DNA from: Methylosinus sp. LW4
GTDB lineage: Bacteria > Pseudomonadota > Alphaproteobacteria > Rhizobiales > Beijerinckiaceae
NCBI RefSeq assembly: GCF_000379125.1
Contig: NZ_KB900626.1
Span: 2,862,667 to 2,926,666 of the forward strand
Direction: 5' to 3'
Length of the DNA: 64,000 nucleotides
Shown: positions 44,257-53,257 of the stretch, in pieces
How the letters are laid out: each line of letters starts with the position of its first letter
How positions within the stretch are numbered: the first letter of the stretch is position 1
Translations under genes and position numbers: made by a program
Notes under the pieces: model-generated
Database searches by the model: none
What the model was told of the DNA's origin: nothing
What the model saw: only the letters and a program-made list of their open reading frames with translations

Positions 44257-45572
44257 GGCGGCGGCTTCTCCTTCCATTCGCGCTGCTTCTTCTCGCCGCC
44301 GGCGCGCCTTACGAGAACCCCAAGCTGGACGGCGACATCTTCTCCAGGCCCTTGGCCGGGCTGGACGAGGCTTTTCTGCGCGGCTTTCGGCAAGGGAGCG
44401 CGCTGTTCCATCAGGCCTGGGTCATCGGCCCCTCGCAGGATCAGAACGAGATCACCGGGCTCGGCCCGCTGTATAATCGCCTCTCCTGCATCGCCTGCCA
44501 TGTGAAGAACGGCCGCGGCCCGGCGCCGGACCCGGAGAATGGCGTCGCGCGCGCCATGGTGGTGCGGCTCGGCCTGCCCGGCCGCGACGCCCATGGCGGT
44601 CCGACGCCGCATCCGGCCTATGGCGGCCAGCTCAATCCAGAGGGCAATCCCGGCGTGCCGGGCGAGGGCCGCGCGATCGTCGCCTTCGACGAGATCGAAA
44701 CGCGCCTGTCCGATGGCGAGACCGTCTCGCTGCGTCGCCCGCGCCTCTCCTTTCGCGATCTCGCCTATGGGCCGCTCGGCGACAATGTGCGGATCTCGCT
44801 GCGCAACGCGCCGCCGGTCTTCGGGCTCGGCCTGCTGGAGGCCGTGCCGGACGACGAGATCATCAGCTATGCGGTGGGCCAGGGCCGCGGCCGGCCGAAC
44901 CATGTCTATGACATGGCGGCCGGCCGTATCGCGCTGGGCCGCTTCGGCCTCAAGGCCAATCAGCCGGATCTGCGCCAGCAGATCGCCAACGCCTTCGCCG
45001 AGGACATCGGCGTCACCTCCTATCTCTTCCCCGAGCCCAATTGCACCGCCGCGCAGCCGAAATGCCGCGCGGCGGCGGGACGGGAGATCGAGCTCTCTGC
45101 CGCGCGGCTCGAGGCCTCGCTCGCCTATATGCGCGGCCTCGCCGTGCCGGCGCGGCGCGATCTCTCCGATCCGCGCGTCGCCAAAGGCGAGGCGCTGTTC
45201 CGCGAGATCGGCTGCGCCGCCTGCCATCGCGAGACGATGAAGCTCGGCCCGGTCGGCTTCGCGCCCTGGCTGAGCGGGACGGAGATTCATCCCTATGGCG
45301 ATCTTCTGCTGCACGACATGGGCGATGGGCTCGCCGATGGGCGCGAGGATTTCGAGGCCGGCCCGCGCGACTGGCGCACGCCGCCGCTCTGGGGCCTCGG
45401 CCTCGCCGGGCGCTTTGGAACGCCCGCGGATTTTCTCCACGACGGCCGCGCCCGCACCGTGACGGAAGCGATCCTCTGGCACGGCGGAGAGGCGGAGGAC
45501 GCAGCGCGGCGGTTTCGCGGTCTGACGCGCGACGAGCGGGCGGAGCTGCTCGCATTTTTGGGGTCGCTCTGA
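44253..45572 (+). CDS. Di-heme c-type oxidoreductase, DUF1111 family
   Basis: A 439-residue exported protein with a short signal peptide (VRRRLLLPFALLLLAAGA). CxxCH haem motifs occur at residues 79-83 (CIACH in LYNRLSCIACHVKNGRG) and 321-325 (CAACH in FREIGCAACHRET). The C-terminal half resembles di-haem peroxidases. DUF1111 proteins are often next to iron-uptake genes, where they may handle metal redox state; the substrate is not established. GTG 44253 overlaps the stop of the binding-protein gene, so translation is coupled. Confidence 0.86.
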   Translation: MRRRLLLPFALLLLAAGAPYENPKLDGDIFSRPLAGLDEAFLRGFRQGSALFHQAWVIGPSQDQNEITGLGPLYNRLSCIACHVKNGRGPAPDPENGVARAMVVRLGLPGRDAHGGPTPHPAYGGQLNPEGNPGVPGEGRAIVAFDEIETRLSDGETVSLRRPRLSFRDLAYGPLGDNVRISLRNAPPVFGLGLLEAVPDDEIISYAVGQGRGRPNHVYDMAAGRIALGRFGLKANQPDLRQQIANAFAEDIGVTSYLFPEPNCTAAQPKCRAAAGREIELSAARLEASLAYMRGLAVPARRDLSDPRVAKGEALFREIGCAACHRETMKLGPVGFAPWLSGTEIHPYGDLLLHDMGDGLADGREDFEAGPRDWRTPPLWGLGLAGRFGTPADFLHDGRARTVTEAILWHGGEAEDAARRFRGLTRDERAELLAFLGSL

Positions 45573-45587
45573 GGGAGCGAGGAATCT

Positions 45588-45633
45588 GCCCCTCTCCCGC
45601 GAAGCGGGGGCGGACACGGGAGGGGGCGGCGGG
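45588..45633. repeat. CCCCTCTCCCG palindromic element
   Basis: CCCCTCTCCCG near 45590 faces CGGGAGGGG near 45617-45627, with an inner CCCGC-gaa-GCGGG hairpin. It sits between the DUF1111 and TonB receptor genes and resembles the hairpin at 35856-35879. It may reduce read-through to the receptor gene. Confidence 0.5.
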
Positions 45634-45659
45634 ACGATGGGACAATCGGGGGAAGAACG

Positions 45660-47786
45660 ATGAAACTCAGCAAACTCGCGCCCTTTGGCGCCGCCAGCGT
45701 CGTCGCGCTCATCGCAGGTGCGGCGCTCGCCGGCGAGCAGCCGCAACCTTTCGATCTCGGCGAGATTCACGTCGGCGCCGAGCATAGGACAGCGCCTTCC
45801 GACAAGAAGAAGGACGATGGTCCGGCGCCACTGCAGAAGACCGATTCCTATGGCGGCGTGACCATCAGCAACCGTCAGAACGAGACCTTCCAGCGCGATT
45901 CGCTCGATCGCGCCGTCAATCTCGCCGCTGGCGTCGTCAGCAACAGCACCGGCGGCACGCGCAATGAGCAGAACATCTATGTGCGCGGCTTCGACCGCTG
46001 GCAGGTGCCGCTCACCATCGACGGCGTGCGCGTCTATCTGCCGGCCGACAATCGGCTCGATTTCGCGCGCTTCATGACGCCGGACGTCGCCGAGGTGCAG
46101 ATCGCCAAGGGCTATGTCTCGGTGCTGGACGGCCCGGGCGGCATGGGCGGCCAGATCAATCTCGTCTCCCGCAAGCCCACGAAGGAGATAGAAGGCGAGG
46201 TGCGCACCGGCCTCGAGTTCGGCCGCGACGGCAGCTATGAGGGCATAAAGACCTATGCGCTGCTCGGCACGAAGCAGGACAATTATTATCTGCAGCTCAG
46301 CGGCTCATGGCGCGATCTGCGCGGCTGGATGCTGCCGGCGAGCTATACGCCGACCAATAATCAGGGCGACGGCTTCCGCGGCAATTCGGGAACCTATGAT
46401 TGGAGCCTGAACGCCAAGGCCGGCTACACGCCCAACGACACCGACGAATATTCGCTGAGCTTCATCCGCCAGGACGGCAAGAAGGGCGCGCCCTATCACA
46501 CGACCGACGGGCTGAACAGCCAGAAATATTGGCGCTGGCCCTATTGGCGCGTGCAGAATCTCTACTTCCTGTCCAACACCAAGATCGGCGATTCGTCCTA
46601 TGTGAAGACCAAGGCCTATTGGAGCAAGTTCGACAACGACCTCTTCTCCTACAACGACCCGTTCCAGGCCTATCAGTCCTCGGCCAAGGCCTTCCGCAGC
46701 TATTACCAGGACTATGCGCTCGGCGCCGATGTGGAGGCCGGGCATGATTTCGGCGAGCTCGACACGCTGAAGATCGCCGGCCACTATCGCTTCGACGAGC
46801 ACGCCACCTGGCAGGAATATTACGGCCTGAATGTCGCCAATAATTCGGCCGGCTGCGTGATAAACGTCATCTGCTTCACCCAGCCGATCGTCTACACGCA
46901 GGAAGACACTTATTCGATCGCCGTCGAGAACACTTATCATCCGACCAAGGACATCGATCTCGTCGGCGGCTTCGCCTATGACTGGCGCCATCTGCGCAAG
47001 GCGGAGGATTTCGTCTTCAACACGGGCGTCATCGGCTATCGGCTGAAGGACACGCAGGCCCCCAATTTCCAGGGCGCGGCCATCTGGCGCTACAGCGACA
47101 CCAATAAGGTCTATTTCAACGTCTCCGACCGCGAGCGCTTCCCGACGATCTTCGAGCGTTTCAGCTCGCGCTTCGGCGGCGCCACCTCCAACCCCGGCCT
47201 GACGCCGGAGCGCGCGATCAATTTCGACATCGGCTGGGCCAGCGAGTTCGCGCCGGGCAGCCGCATTCAATTGGACGCCTTCCACTCCATCGTCCGCAAT
47301 CTGATCCAATCCGTTCCGGTTCCCGCCTATGGCGCGGGCGTCACCCAGAGCCAGAATGTCGGCGACGGCAGCTTCTGGGGCGGGGAGGTCACGGTCGATT
47401 ATCGCGCCTCCGACGAGCTGTCGCTGGGCGGCAATCTGACGCTGATGCGCCGCTCGGTCTATGCGCCGTACATTCTCAACTTCCAGCCGACAGGCGTGCC
47501 GGACGGCAAGATGTTCCTCTACGCCGGCTGGCGGCCGCTCGAAGGGCTGACGCTGACGCCCAATGTCGAGATGAACAGCAATCGCTGGACCTCGAACACG
47601 GCAGGGACGATCTATTACCGGACCGGCGCCAATTTCCTGGTCAATTTCACGGCGGAATATCAGCTCTGCCCGAACATGAAGCTCGAAGGTGGCGTGCGCA
47701 ACATGTTCGACACCGCCTACACCTTCACCGACGGCTATCCAGAGGCGGGACGCAGCTTCTTCCTCGGCGCCAAGGCGACTTTCTGA
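45660..47786 (+). CDS. TonB-dependent outer-membrane receptor
   Basis: A 708-residue receptor with a signal peptide (about 1-24), a TonB-box-like segment (DLGEIHVGA), a plug domain (about 60-185, with LAAGVVSNSTGGTRNEQNIYVRG and VLDGPGGMGGQINLVSRKP) and a beta barrel ending in a terminal Phe (FFLGAKATF). It would import a metal chelate or other scarce ligand. SD GGGGGAAGA lies before ATG 45660. It follows the binding-protein and di-heme genes on the same strand, suggesting one import system across both membranes. Confidence 0.9.
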   Translation: MKLSKLAPFGAASVVALIAGAALAGEQPQPFDLGEIHVGAEHRTAPSDKKKDDGPAPLQKTDSYGGVTISNRQNETFQRDSLDRAVNLAAGVVSNSTGGTRNEQNIYVRGFDRWQVPLTIDGVRVYLPADNRLDFARFMTPDVAEVQIAKGYVSVLDGPGGMGGQINLVSRKPTKEIEGEVRTGLEFGRDGSYEGIKTYALLGTKQDNYYLQLSGSWRDLRGWMLPASYTPTNNQGDGFRGNSGTYDWSLNAKAGYTPNDTDEYSLSFIRQDGKKGAPYHTTDGLNSQKYWRWPYWRVQNLYFLSNTKIGDSSYVKTKAYWSKFDNDLFSYNDPFQAYQSSAKAFRSYYQDYALGADVEAGHDFGELDTLKIAGHYRFDEHATWQEYYGLNVANNSAGCVINVICFTQPIVYTQEDTYSIAVENTYHPTKDIDLVGGFAYDWRHLRKAEDFVFNTGVIGYRLKDTQAPNFQGAAIWRYSDTNKVYFNVSDRERFPTIFERFSSRFGGATSNPGLTPERAINFDIGWASEFAPGSRIQLDAFHSIVRNLIQSVPVPAYGAGVTQSQNVGDGSFWGGEVTVDYRASDELSLGGNLTLMRRSVYAPYILNFQPTGVPDGKMFLYAGWRPLEGLTLTPNVEMNSNRWTSNTAGTIYYRTGANFLVNFTAEYQLCPNMKLEGGVRNMFDTAYTFTDGYPEAGRSFFLGAKATF

Positions 47787-47795
47787 GGCTCGCGC

Positions 47796-47822
47796 GGGGC
47801 TGGCCGTGCGCCGGCCGGCCCC
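47796..47822 (+). terminator. GC-rich hairpin after the TonB receptor gene
   Basis: GGGGCTGGCCG pairs with CGGCCGGCCCC (one G-U pair) around a five-base loop, 9 bases after the stop. No T run follows. A terminator is the simplest reading. Confidence 0.5.
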
Positions 47823-47956
47823 GACAGCGACGCTTTGCAAGCGGGCGCGGCGCGGCTACCAATGGGGAAAAGGGGCGCGGGTGATTCGTTTTCGCCGCGT
47901 TCCCGCTCTGGCCGGCGCCGACCCATGGCGATCCGGCGGCTCCTTCGGATGGCCCC

Positions 47957-48646
47957 ATGACCAAATTCGCGCTCGACGCCCTCGATCTCGCCGCGCTTCT
48001 CTCCTCCCGCGTCTGCCATGACGTGATCTCGCCCGTCGGCGCCATCGTCAACGGGCTGGAGGTGCTGGAGGAGGAGAAGGACGCCGAGATGCGCGGCCAT
48101 GCGCTGGCGCTCATCAAATCCAGCGCGGCGGAAGCCTCCGCCCGGCTGCAGTTCTGCCGCCTCGCCTTCGGCGCCGCCGGCTCCAAGGGCGCCGAGATCG
48201 ACACCGGCGACGCCGAGCATGTGACCCGCCAGCTGCTCGCCGACGAGCGCACCAAGCTCGAATGGAGCGTGCCGCGCGTGCTGATGTCGAAGAACAAGGT
48301 GAAGCTGCTGCTCAATCTGTGCCTGATCGCCGATGCGGCGATTCCGCGCGGCGGCGTCATTTCCGTCGCCTCCAGCGGCGAGCGCGACGAGATTTCCTTC
48401 ACGCTGGAAGCCAAAGGCGTGAACGCCCGCATCGCCGCGGCGATCCCCGCCCTGCTGGCCGGCGAGCCGGAAGAGGGCGTCGTCGACGCGCGCGCCATTC
48501 AGGCCTATTACGCCGGCCTCGTCGCCCAGGCGAGCGGGCTCGACGTCGTGATCTCCGCGCAGCCGGAGCATGTCACCATCACCGCCCGCCCGGCCGCCGC
48601 GCAGGCGGAAGAAGAGACCGAGACCAAGGCGGCGCTCGAGGCCTGA
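47957..48646 (+). CDS. chpT: Histidine phosphotransferase ChpT
   Basis: A 229-residue ChpT. The dimerisation domain has the phospho-His in LLSSRVCHDVISPVGAIVNGLEVL. The degenerate ATPase-like domain keeps LLNLCLIADAAIPRGG but lacks catalytic G boxes. ChpT passes phosphate from the CckA kinase to CtrA and CpdR in the alphaproteobacterial cell-cycle pathway. ctrA itself lies 5 kb downstream. ATG 47957 has a poor ribosome binding site, but the conserved domain starts immediately after it. Confidence 0.92.
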   Translation: MTKFALDALDLAALLSSRVCHDVISPVGAIVNGLEVLEEEKDAEMRGHALALIKSSAAEASARLQFCRLAFGAAGSKGAEIDTGDAEHVTRQLLADERTKLEWSVPRVLMSKNKVKLLLNLCLIADAAIPRGGVISVASSGERDEISFTLEAKGVNARIAAAIPALLAGEPEEGVVDARAIQAYYAGLVAQASGLDVVISAQPEHVTITARPAAAQAEEETETKAALEA

Positions 48647-48737
48647 CGAGCTCGAGCGCGGGGATTTCAGTTCTCTTAACCAGAATGCGTCAAGAATGGC
48701 GTCGACGCCGCTCGCGCGGCCTGAGACGAACGACGCC

Positions 48738-51302
48738 ATGGATGAGCTTCTCAACGATTTCCTCGTCGAGACCGCCGAGCACATAGATGCGGCGACGATG
48801 GAGCTCGTCTGTCTCGAGAAGGACCCCGGCGATCAGGCGCTCATCGCCAGCCTCTTTCGCCATGTGCACACGATCAAAGGCACCAGCGGCTTCTTGAAGC
48901 TGCCGCGCGTCGGCCGGCTGACCCATTCGACCGAGGCGCTCATCGGCGCCTTGCGGGACGGCGCGCCGATGAGCGCCGCGCATGTCACGCTGATCTTCGC
49001 CGCAGTGGACCGGCTGAAGGATATTCTCGCCGAAATGGGCCGCTCCGAGGAGGAGCCGGCGGGCGACGACGACGAGCTGGTCGCCGCCCTGGAGCAGGCG
49101 ACGCGCCGCGCCCGCCTCGGCGAGGAGGAGCCCAAGGACGCCGCGGAGACGAGCGCCGCCGCGCAGACGGAAACGCCGGCCTCCCGCGCCGCCGCGACGC
49201 CCGGCGAGGCCCATGCGGCCAGCGTCGCCCATATCGGCGAGACGGTGCGCGTCTCGGTCAATGTGCTCGATCGGCTGATGGGCATCGTCTCCGAGCTCGT
49301 CTCCACCCGCAATCGCCTGCTCGAATTGTCGAGCGCCTGGGCGGGCGGCGACGAGGCCATGAGCAGCACGGTGCAGACGCTCTCCAACATCACCAGCGAT
49401 CTGCAGGATGCGGTGATGAGCGCGCGCATGCAGCCGGTGGGACGGCTGTTCTCGACGCTGCCGCGTCTGGTGCGCGATCTCGCCTTCGATCTCGGCAAGA
49501 AGATCGTCGTCACGACGGAAGGCTCGGATACGGAGCTGGACCGGCAGGTGATCGAGCTGATCCGCGCGCCGCTCACGCACATCATCCGCAATTGCGCCGA
49601 CCATGGCATAGAATCGCCGGCCGAGCGCGCGCGCATCGGCAAGAGCGAGACGGGCGTCATCTCCGTGCGCGCCGCCTATGACGCCGGCCAGATCATCATC
49701 GACATCGCCGACGACGGCCGCGGGCTCGACGCCGCGCGCATCCATTCCAAAGCCTTGGCGCTCGGCCTCGTCTCGGAAGCCGATATCACCAAGCTCGGCG
49801 ACGCCGAGCTGTTCGAGCTGGTCTTCATGCCCGGCTTCTCGACCGCCGATGGCGTCACCAAGGTCTCCGGCCGCGGCGTCGGCATGGATGTGGTGCGCGA
49901 GAATATTCAGTCGATCGGCGGCTCCGTCTCGCTGACCTCGCGCTATGGCCGCGGAGCCTGCGTCACGCTGCGCATTCCGCTGACGCTCGCCATCACGCCG
50001 GCGCTGATTCTCACCAGCAATGGCGCGCGCTTCGCCATTCCGCAAATGACGGTCGTCGAGCTCGTCGGCGTCGGCCGCGGCTTCGAACATGCGATCCAAT
50101 ATATCCATGACGCGCCGGTGCTGCGCCTGCGCAATGACGTGCTTCCGCTGGTCGATCTCGCGGCGACGCTCGGCCTCGGCCGCCCGGCGCAGGAGGAGAC
50201 GCGCGACGGCTTCGTCGTCGTGCTGCGCGTCGGCAGCGCGCGCTTCGGCCTGCTGGTGGAGACGATCGCCGATGTGCAGGAGATCGTCATCGAGCCGCTG
50301 GTGAGCGCGCTGGCGCGGCTCGGCGTCTTCTCCGGCCAGACGATTCTCGGCGACGGCTCGGTGGTGCTCATTCTCGATCCCGCGGCGCTGCTCGATCACG
50401 CCGGGCTGCAGCGGCTGGCCGAGCGCCCGGCCGAAGCGACGACGCCGGAAGTCTTCGTCCCGCGCGCGGAGAAGACGCGCATCATCCTCGTCAAGGCCGG
50501 CCCCGGCCCGCTGAAAGCGCTGCCTCTGTCGCTGGTGCTGCGCATAGAGGATGTGCCGCGCGAGCGGCTGATCGCCTCGGACGGCGCCTTCGTCATGGCC
50601 TATCGCGACAGCCTGCTGCCGATCATTCCGGCGACCTCGGACATGTCGCTCGACCGCGACGCCTATCCCATTCTCGTGCTGTCGGGAGCGGGCCAGTCCA
50701 TGGGCCTGCTCACCGAGGAGATCATCGACGTCACCGACGAGATTCTCGACCTGCAGCGAGAGAGCGATTCGGCGCATATTCTCGGCTCCATCCAGCTCGG
50801 CGGCGAGGTCGTCGAATTTTTGGACGCCACCTATTTCATGCGCATCGCCTGCCCGGCCGCCGTGGCGCGCGGCGTCAACAAGCGGCATCGCATTCTGCTG
50901 GTCGACGACAAGGCCTTCTTCCGCGACATGCTGGCGCCCATACTCGGCTCGGCCGGCTATGACGTGACCACCGCCGCCTCGGCGCCGGAGGCCCTCTCCT
51001 TCCTGCGCAAGGGCCTGTCGGTCGAGGCGGTGGTGACGGACACCGACATGCCGGAGATGGACGGCTATAATTTCGCCCGCGCGCTGCATGCGCTGCCCGG
51101 CCTCGCCGATCTGCCGGTGGTGGCGCTCGCGGCCCAGGCGGCGCCCAGCGTGCTCGCGGCGGCCGAGGCCTGCGGCATCGCCGCCGTCGCCGGCAAGTTC
51201 GATCGGCGCGCGCTCATCGAATGCGTCGGCCGGCTGCTCGACAAGGCGGACACCGCGCCGCGCGATCTCGAATTGCGCATCATGTCGGAGCTCGCCGCAT
51301 GA
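48738..51302 (+). CDS. cheA: Hybrid CheA-type histidine kinase with receiver domain
   Basis: An 854-residue chemosensory kinase. The HPt domain (about 1-115) has phospho-His in HVHTIKGTSGF. An acidic/Ala linker and a dimerisation domain (VSVNVLDRLMGIVSELVSTRN) follow. The ATPase domain has HIIRNCADHGIE, DDGRGLD, GFSTAD and GRGVGMDVV. A CheW-like domain, a second divergent CheW-like segment and a C-terminal receiver (LLVDDKAFFRDM, TDTDMPEMDGY) complete it. Start ATG 48738 (MDELLNDFLVETAEH) suits the family; ATG 48696 is possible. It overlaps cheW by ATGA. Confidence 0.92.
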   Translation: MDELLNDFLVETAEHIDAATMELVCLEKDPGDQALIASLFRHVHTIKGTSGFLKLPRVGRLTHSTEALIGALRDGAPMSAAHVTLIFAAVDRLKDILAEMGRSEEEPAGDDDELVAALEQATRRARLGEEEPKDAAETSAAAQTETPASRAAATPGEAHAASVAHIGETVRVSVNVLDRLMGIVSELVSTRNRLLELSSAWAGGDEAMSSTVQTLSNITSDLQDAVMSARMQPVGRLFSTLPRLVRDLAFDLGKKIVVTTEGSDTELDRQVIELIRAPLTHIIRNCADHGIESPAERARIGKSETGVISVRAAYDAGQIIIDIADDGRGLDAARIHSKALALGLVSEADITKLGDAELFELVFMPGFSTADGVTKVSGRGVGMDVVRENIQSIGGSVSLTSRYGRGACVTLRIPLTLAITPALILTSNGARFAIPQMTVVELVGVGRGFEHAIQYIHDAPVLRLRNDVLPLVDLAATLGLGRPAQEETRDGFVVVLRVGSARFGLLVETIADVQEIVIEPLVSALARLGVFSGQTILGDGSVVLILDPAALLDHAGLQRLAERPAEATTPEVFVPRAEKTRIILVKAGPGPLKALPLSLVLRIEDVPRERLIASDGAFVMAYRDSLLPIIPATSDMSLDRDAYPILVLSGAGQSMGLLTEEIIDVTDEILDLQRESDSAHILGSIQLGGEVVEFLDATYFMRIACPAAVARGVNKRHRILLVDDKAFFRDMLAPILGSAGYDVTTAASAPEALSFLRKGLSVEAVVTDTDMPEMDGYNFARALHALPGLADLPVVALAAQAAPSVLAAAEACGIAAVAGKFDRRALIECVGRLLDKADTAPRDLELRIMSELAA

Positions 51303-51844
51303 CCCAGACGCAACGCGACGCGAGCGGGCGCCGCCGGCAGAGCGACGCGCCCAAGGAGCAGTCGCGCAACTTTACGATAAAGGTGCGCGGCCAGACCTTC
51401 GGCCTGCCGGTGGAATGCGTGAAGACGATCTTCCACATCGATCAGGTGACGCCGGTGCCGCTGGCCCCGCGCGAGATCGCCGGCCTCGCCAATCTGCGCG
51501 GCCGCATCGTGACCGCGCTGCGGCTGGACCGCTGCCTCGACATCGACGAGGGCGACCGCTCCGATTCCAATCTCGCCGTCTGCATCGAGCACAATGGCGA
51601 GCGCTATGCTCTGCTCATCGACGAGACCGGCGACGTCGTCACCTGCGAGGAGGACGACCGCATTCTCTGCCCGACCCATGTCGGCCAGCAATTCGTCGAC
51701 GCCACCAACGCCTGCTACCGGCTCGACGACGATTTTCTCCCCATACTCGACATAGCCGCGCTGGTCCGGCGCCTGTCGAGAGCGACCGAGACCGGCGGCC
51801 GCGACGGCCATGCGAGAGACGCATCCCGAGGAGTAGACATATGA
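51299..51844 (+). CDS. cheW: Chemotaxis coupling protein CheW
   Basis: A 181-residue CheW-fold protein (FTIKVRGQTFGLPVECVKTIF, then ANLRGRIVTALRL). It couples receptors to CheA. The N-terminal 20 residues and C-terminal tail are charged extensions. Both ends overlap neighbouring genes by four bases. Confidence 0.9.
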   Translation: MTQTQRDASGRRRQSDAPKEQSRNFTIKVRGQTFGLPVECVKTIFHIDQVTPVPLAPREIAGLANLRGRIVTALRLDRCLDIDEGDRSDSNLAVCIEHNGERYALLIDETGDVVTCEEDDRILCPTHVGQQFVDATNACYRLDDDFLPILDIAALVRRLSRATETGGRDGHARDASRGVDI

Positions 51845-52206
51845 AGCAGATTCTGGTCGTCGACGATTCCGCGGTCATCCGCAAGGTCGCGCGCCGCATT
51901 CTCGAAGGGATGCAATTCTCCACCGTGGAGGCGGAGAACGGCCGCAAGGCGCTGGTCGCCTGCGAGCAATCCATGCCGGACGCCATATTGCTGGACTGGA
52001 ACATGCCGGAGATGGACGGCGTCGAGTTCCTGCGCGCGCTGCGCAAGATGCCGGGCGGCGGCGCGCCGAAAGTGGTGTTCTGCACCACGGAGAATGAGGC
52101 GAGCTATATCGCCCAGGCGATGGATGCGGGCGCCGACGAATATATAATGAAGCCCTTCGACCAGCATGTGGTGCGCGCCAAGCTCGAGGACGTCGGCGTC
52201 ATCTGA
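51841..52206 (+). CDS. cheY: Single-domain response regulator CheY
   Basis: A 121-residue receiver protein with acidic pocket D8-D9, phospho-acceptor D52 in LLDWNMPEMDG and the conserved Lys in YIMKPF. It is the likely output of the adjacent CheA. GAGGAG lies upstream and ATG overlaps the cheW stop. Confidence 0.92.
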   Translation: MKQILVVDDSAVIRKVARRILEGMQFSTVEAENGRKALVACEQSMPDAILLDWNMPEMDGVEFLRALRKMPGGGAPKVVFCTTENEASYIAQAMDAGADEYIMKPFDQHVVRAKLEDVGVI

Positions 52207-52327
52207 GCGGGCGCGCCGCGACGGGACATGAGGAGCGCTCTCTCGAGGAGAGCGACGGCGACATGCGGAAATGTGCGGAGCCTCGCCGTTTTCGGCCGGG
52301 CGCGCCGCCTCGGGCGGAGGGCGCGCG

Positions 52328-53170
52328 ATGAGCCTCGCCTTCGAGCGGCTGCGCCGTCTCATCGGCTCGCTCGTCGGCGTCTCTCTCGGCCCCGACAAGC
52401 TCTATATCGCGCAGAGCCGGCTGGAGCCGATCATGCGCGCGCAGGGCTGCCGCGACCTCTCCGAGCTCATGCGCCTCATCGAGCGGCGCGCGGACGAGGC
52501 GCTGCTGCAGCGCGTCGTCGACGCGATGACCAATAATGAGACCTCCTTCTTCCGCGACCGCGTCCCCTTTCAGCGGCTGAAGCGCGATTGGCTGCCGGAG
52601 CTGATGGCGCGGCGCGCCGAGACGCGGCGCCTGCGCATCTGGTCGGCCGCCTGCTCCACGGGCCAGGAGCCCTATTCCATAGCCGTGGCGCTCACCGAAA
52701 TGCGCGAGGCGCTCGCCGGCTGGAGCGTCGAGATTCTGGCCACGGATGTCTCGGAGACCGCGCTGACGACGGCGCGGCGCGGCGTCTATAGCCAGTTCGA
52801 GGCGCAGCGCGGCCTTTCGATCGGCCGGCTGCTGGCCCATTTCGACCAGAAGGACGGCCTCTGGCGCATTCGCGACGCGCTGCGGGCGAATATCGCCTTC
52901 CGCAAGCTCAATCTGCTCGACGATTTCTCTGGCGACGCGCCCTTCGACATCGTCTTTTGCCGCAATGTGCTCATTTATTTCGAGCCTGCGGTGAAAAGCC
53001 GCGTGCTCGGGCGCCTGCGCGACAGTCTCGCCGACGACGGCTGTCTGGTCCTCGGCGCGGCCGAGACGATCGGCGAGCGCATCGGCGGCCTCGCCCCGGC
53101 GAGCGACGCCGCCTGGCTGCTGCTGCCGCGCCCCTCGTCGCCGCCGTCTCGCGCCGTCATCGGCGCCTGA
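52328..53170 (+). CDS. cheR: Chemoreceptor methyltransferase CheR
   Basis: A 280-residue SAM-dependent methyltransferase. The N-terminal helical domain has NNETSFFRD. The Rossmann domain has IWSAACSTGQEPYSIA (SAM motif), ILATDVSETAL and IVFCRNVLIYF. It methylates glutamates of chemoreceptors; no cheB or receptor gene is in the window. ATG 52328 follows GGAGGG. The 121-base gap after cheY shows no gene. Confidence 0.93.
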   Translation: MSLAFERLRRLIGSLVGVSLGPDKLYIAQSRLEPIMRAQGCRDLSELMRLIERRADEALLQRVVDAMTNNETSFFRDRVPFQRLKRDWLPELMARRAETRRLRIWSAACSTGQEPYSIAVALTEMREALAGWSVEILATDVSETALTTARRGVYSQFEAQRGLSIGRLLAHFDQKDGLWRIRDALRANIAFRKLNLLDDFSGDAPFDIVFCRNVLIYFEPAVKSRVLGRLRDSLADDGCLVLGAAETIGERIGGLAPASDAAWLLLPRPSSPPSRAVIGA

Positions 53171-53200
53171 GCGCGGCTCGCCTCCCCCTCTGAACGCGCG

Positions 53201-53227
53201 AAGGGGCTCCACGAGGGAGCCCCTTTT
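53201..53227 (+). terminator. Rho-independent terminator after cheR
   Basis: AAGGGGCTCC, loop ACGAG, GGAGCCCCTT then TT: a perfect 10-bp stem ending in TTTT, 30 bases after the cheR stop. It separates cheR from the convergent ctrA. Confidence 0.85.
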
Positions 53228-53257
53228 CGACTTGCGGCCGTCGTCGCCGTATGGCTG

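Noticed and set aside
44253..47786. Methanobactin biosynthesis or transport operon
   Set aside because: A TonB receptor and di-heme protein recall mbnT and mbnH, but there is no mbnA precursor, mbnB or mbnC, and the di-heme protein is DUF1111 rather than MbnH-like.
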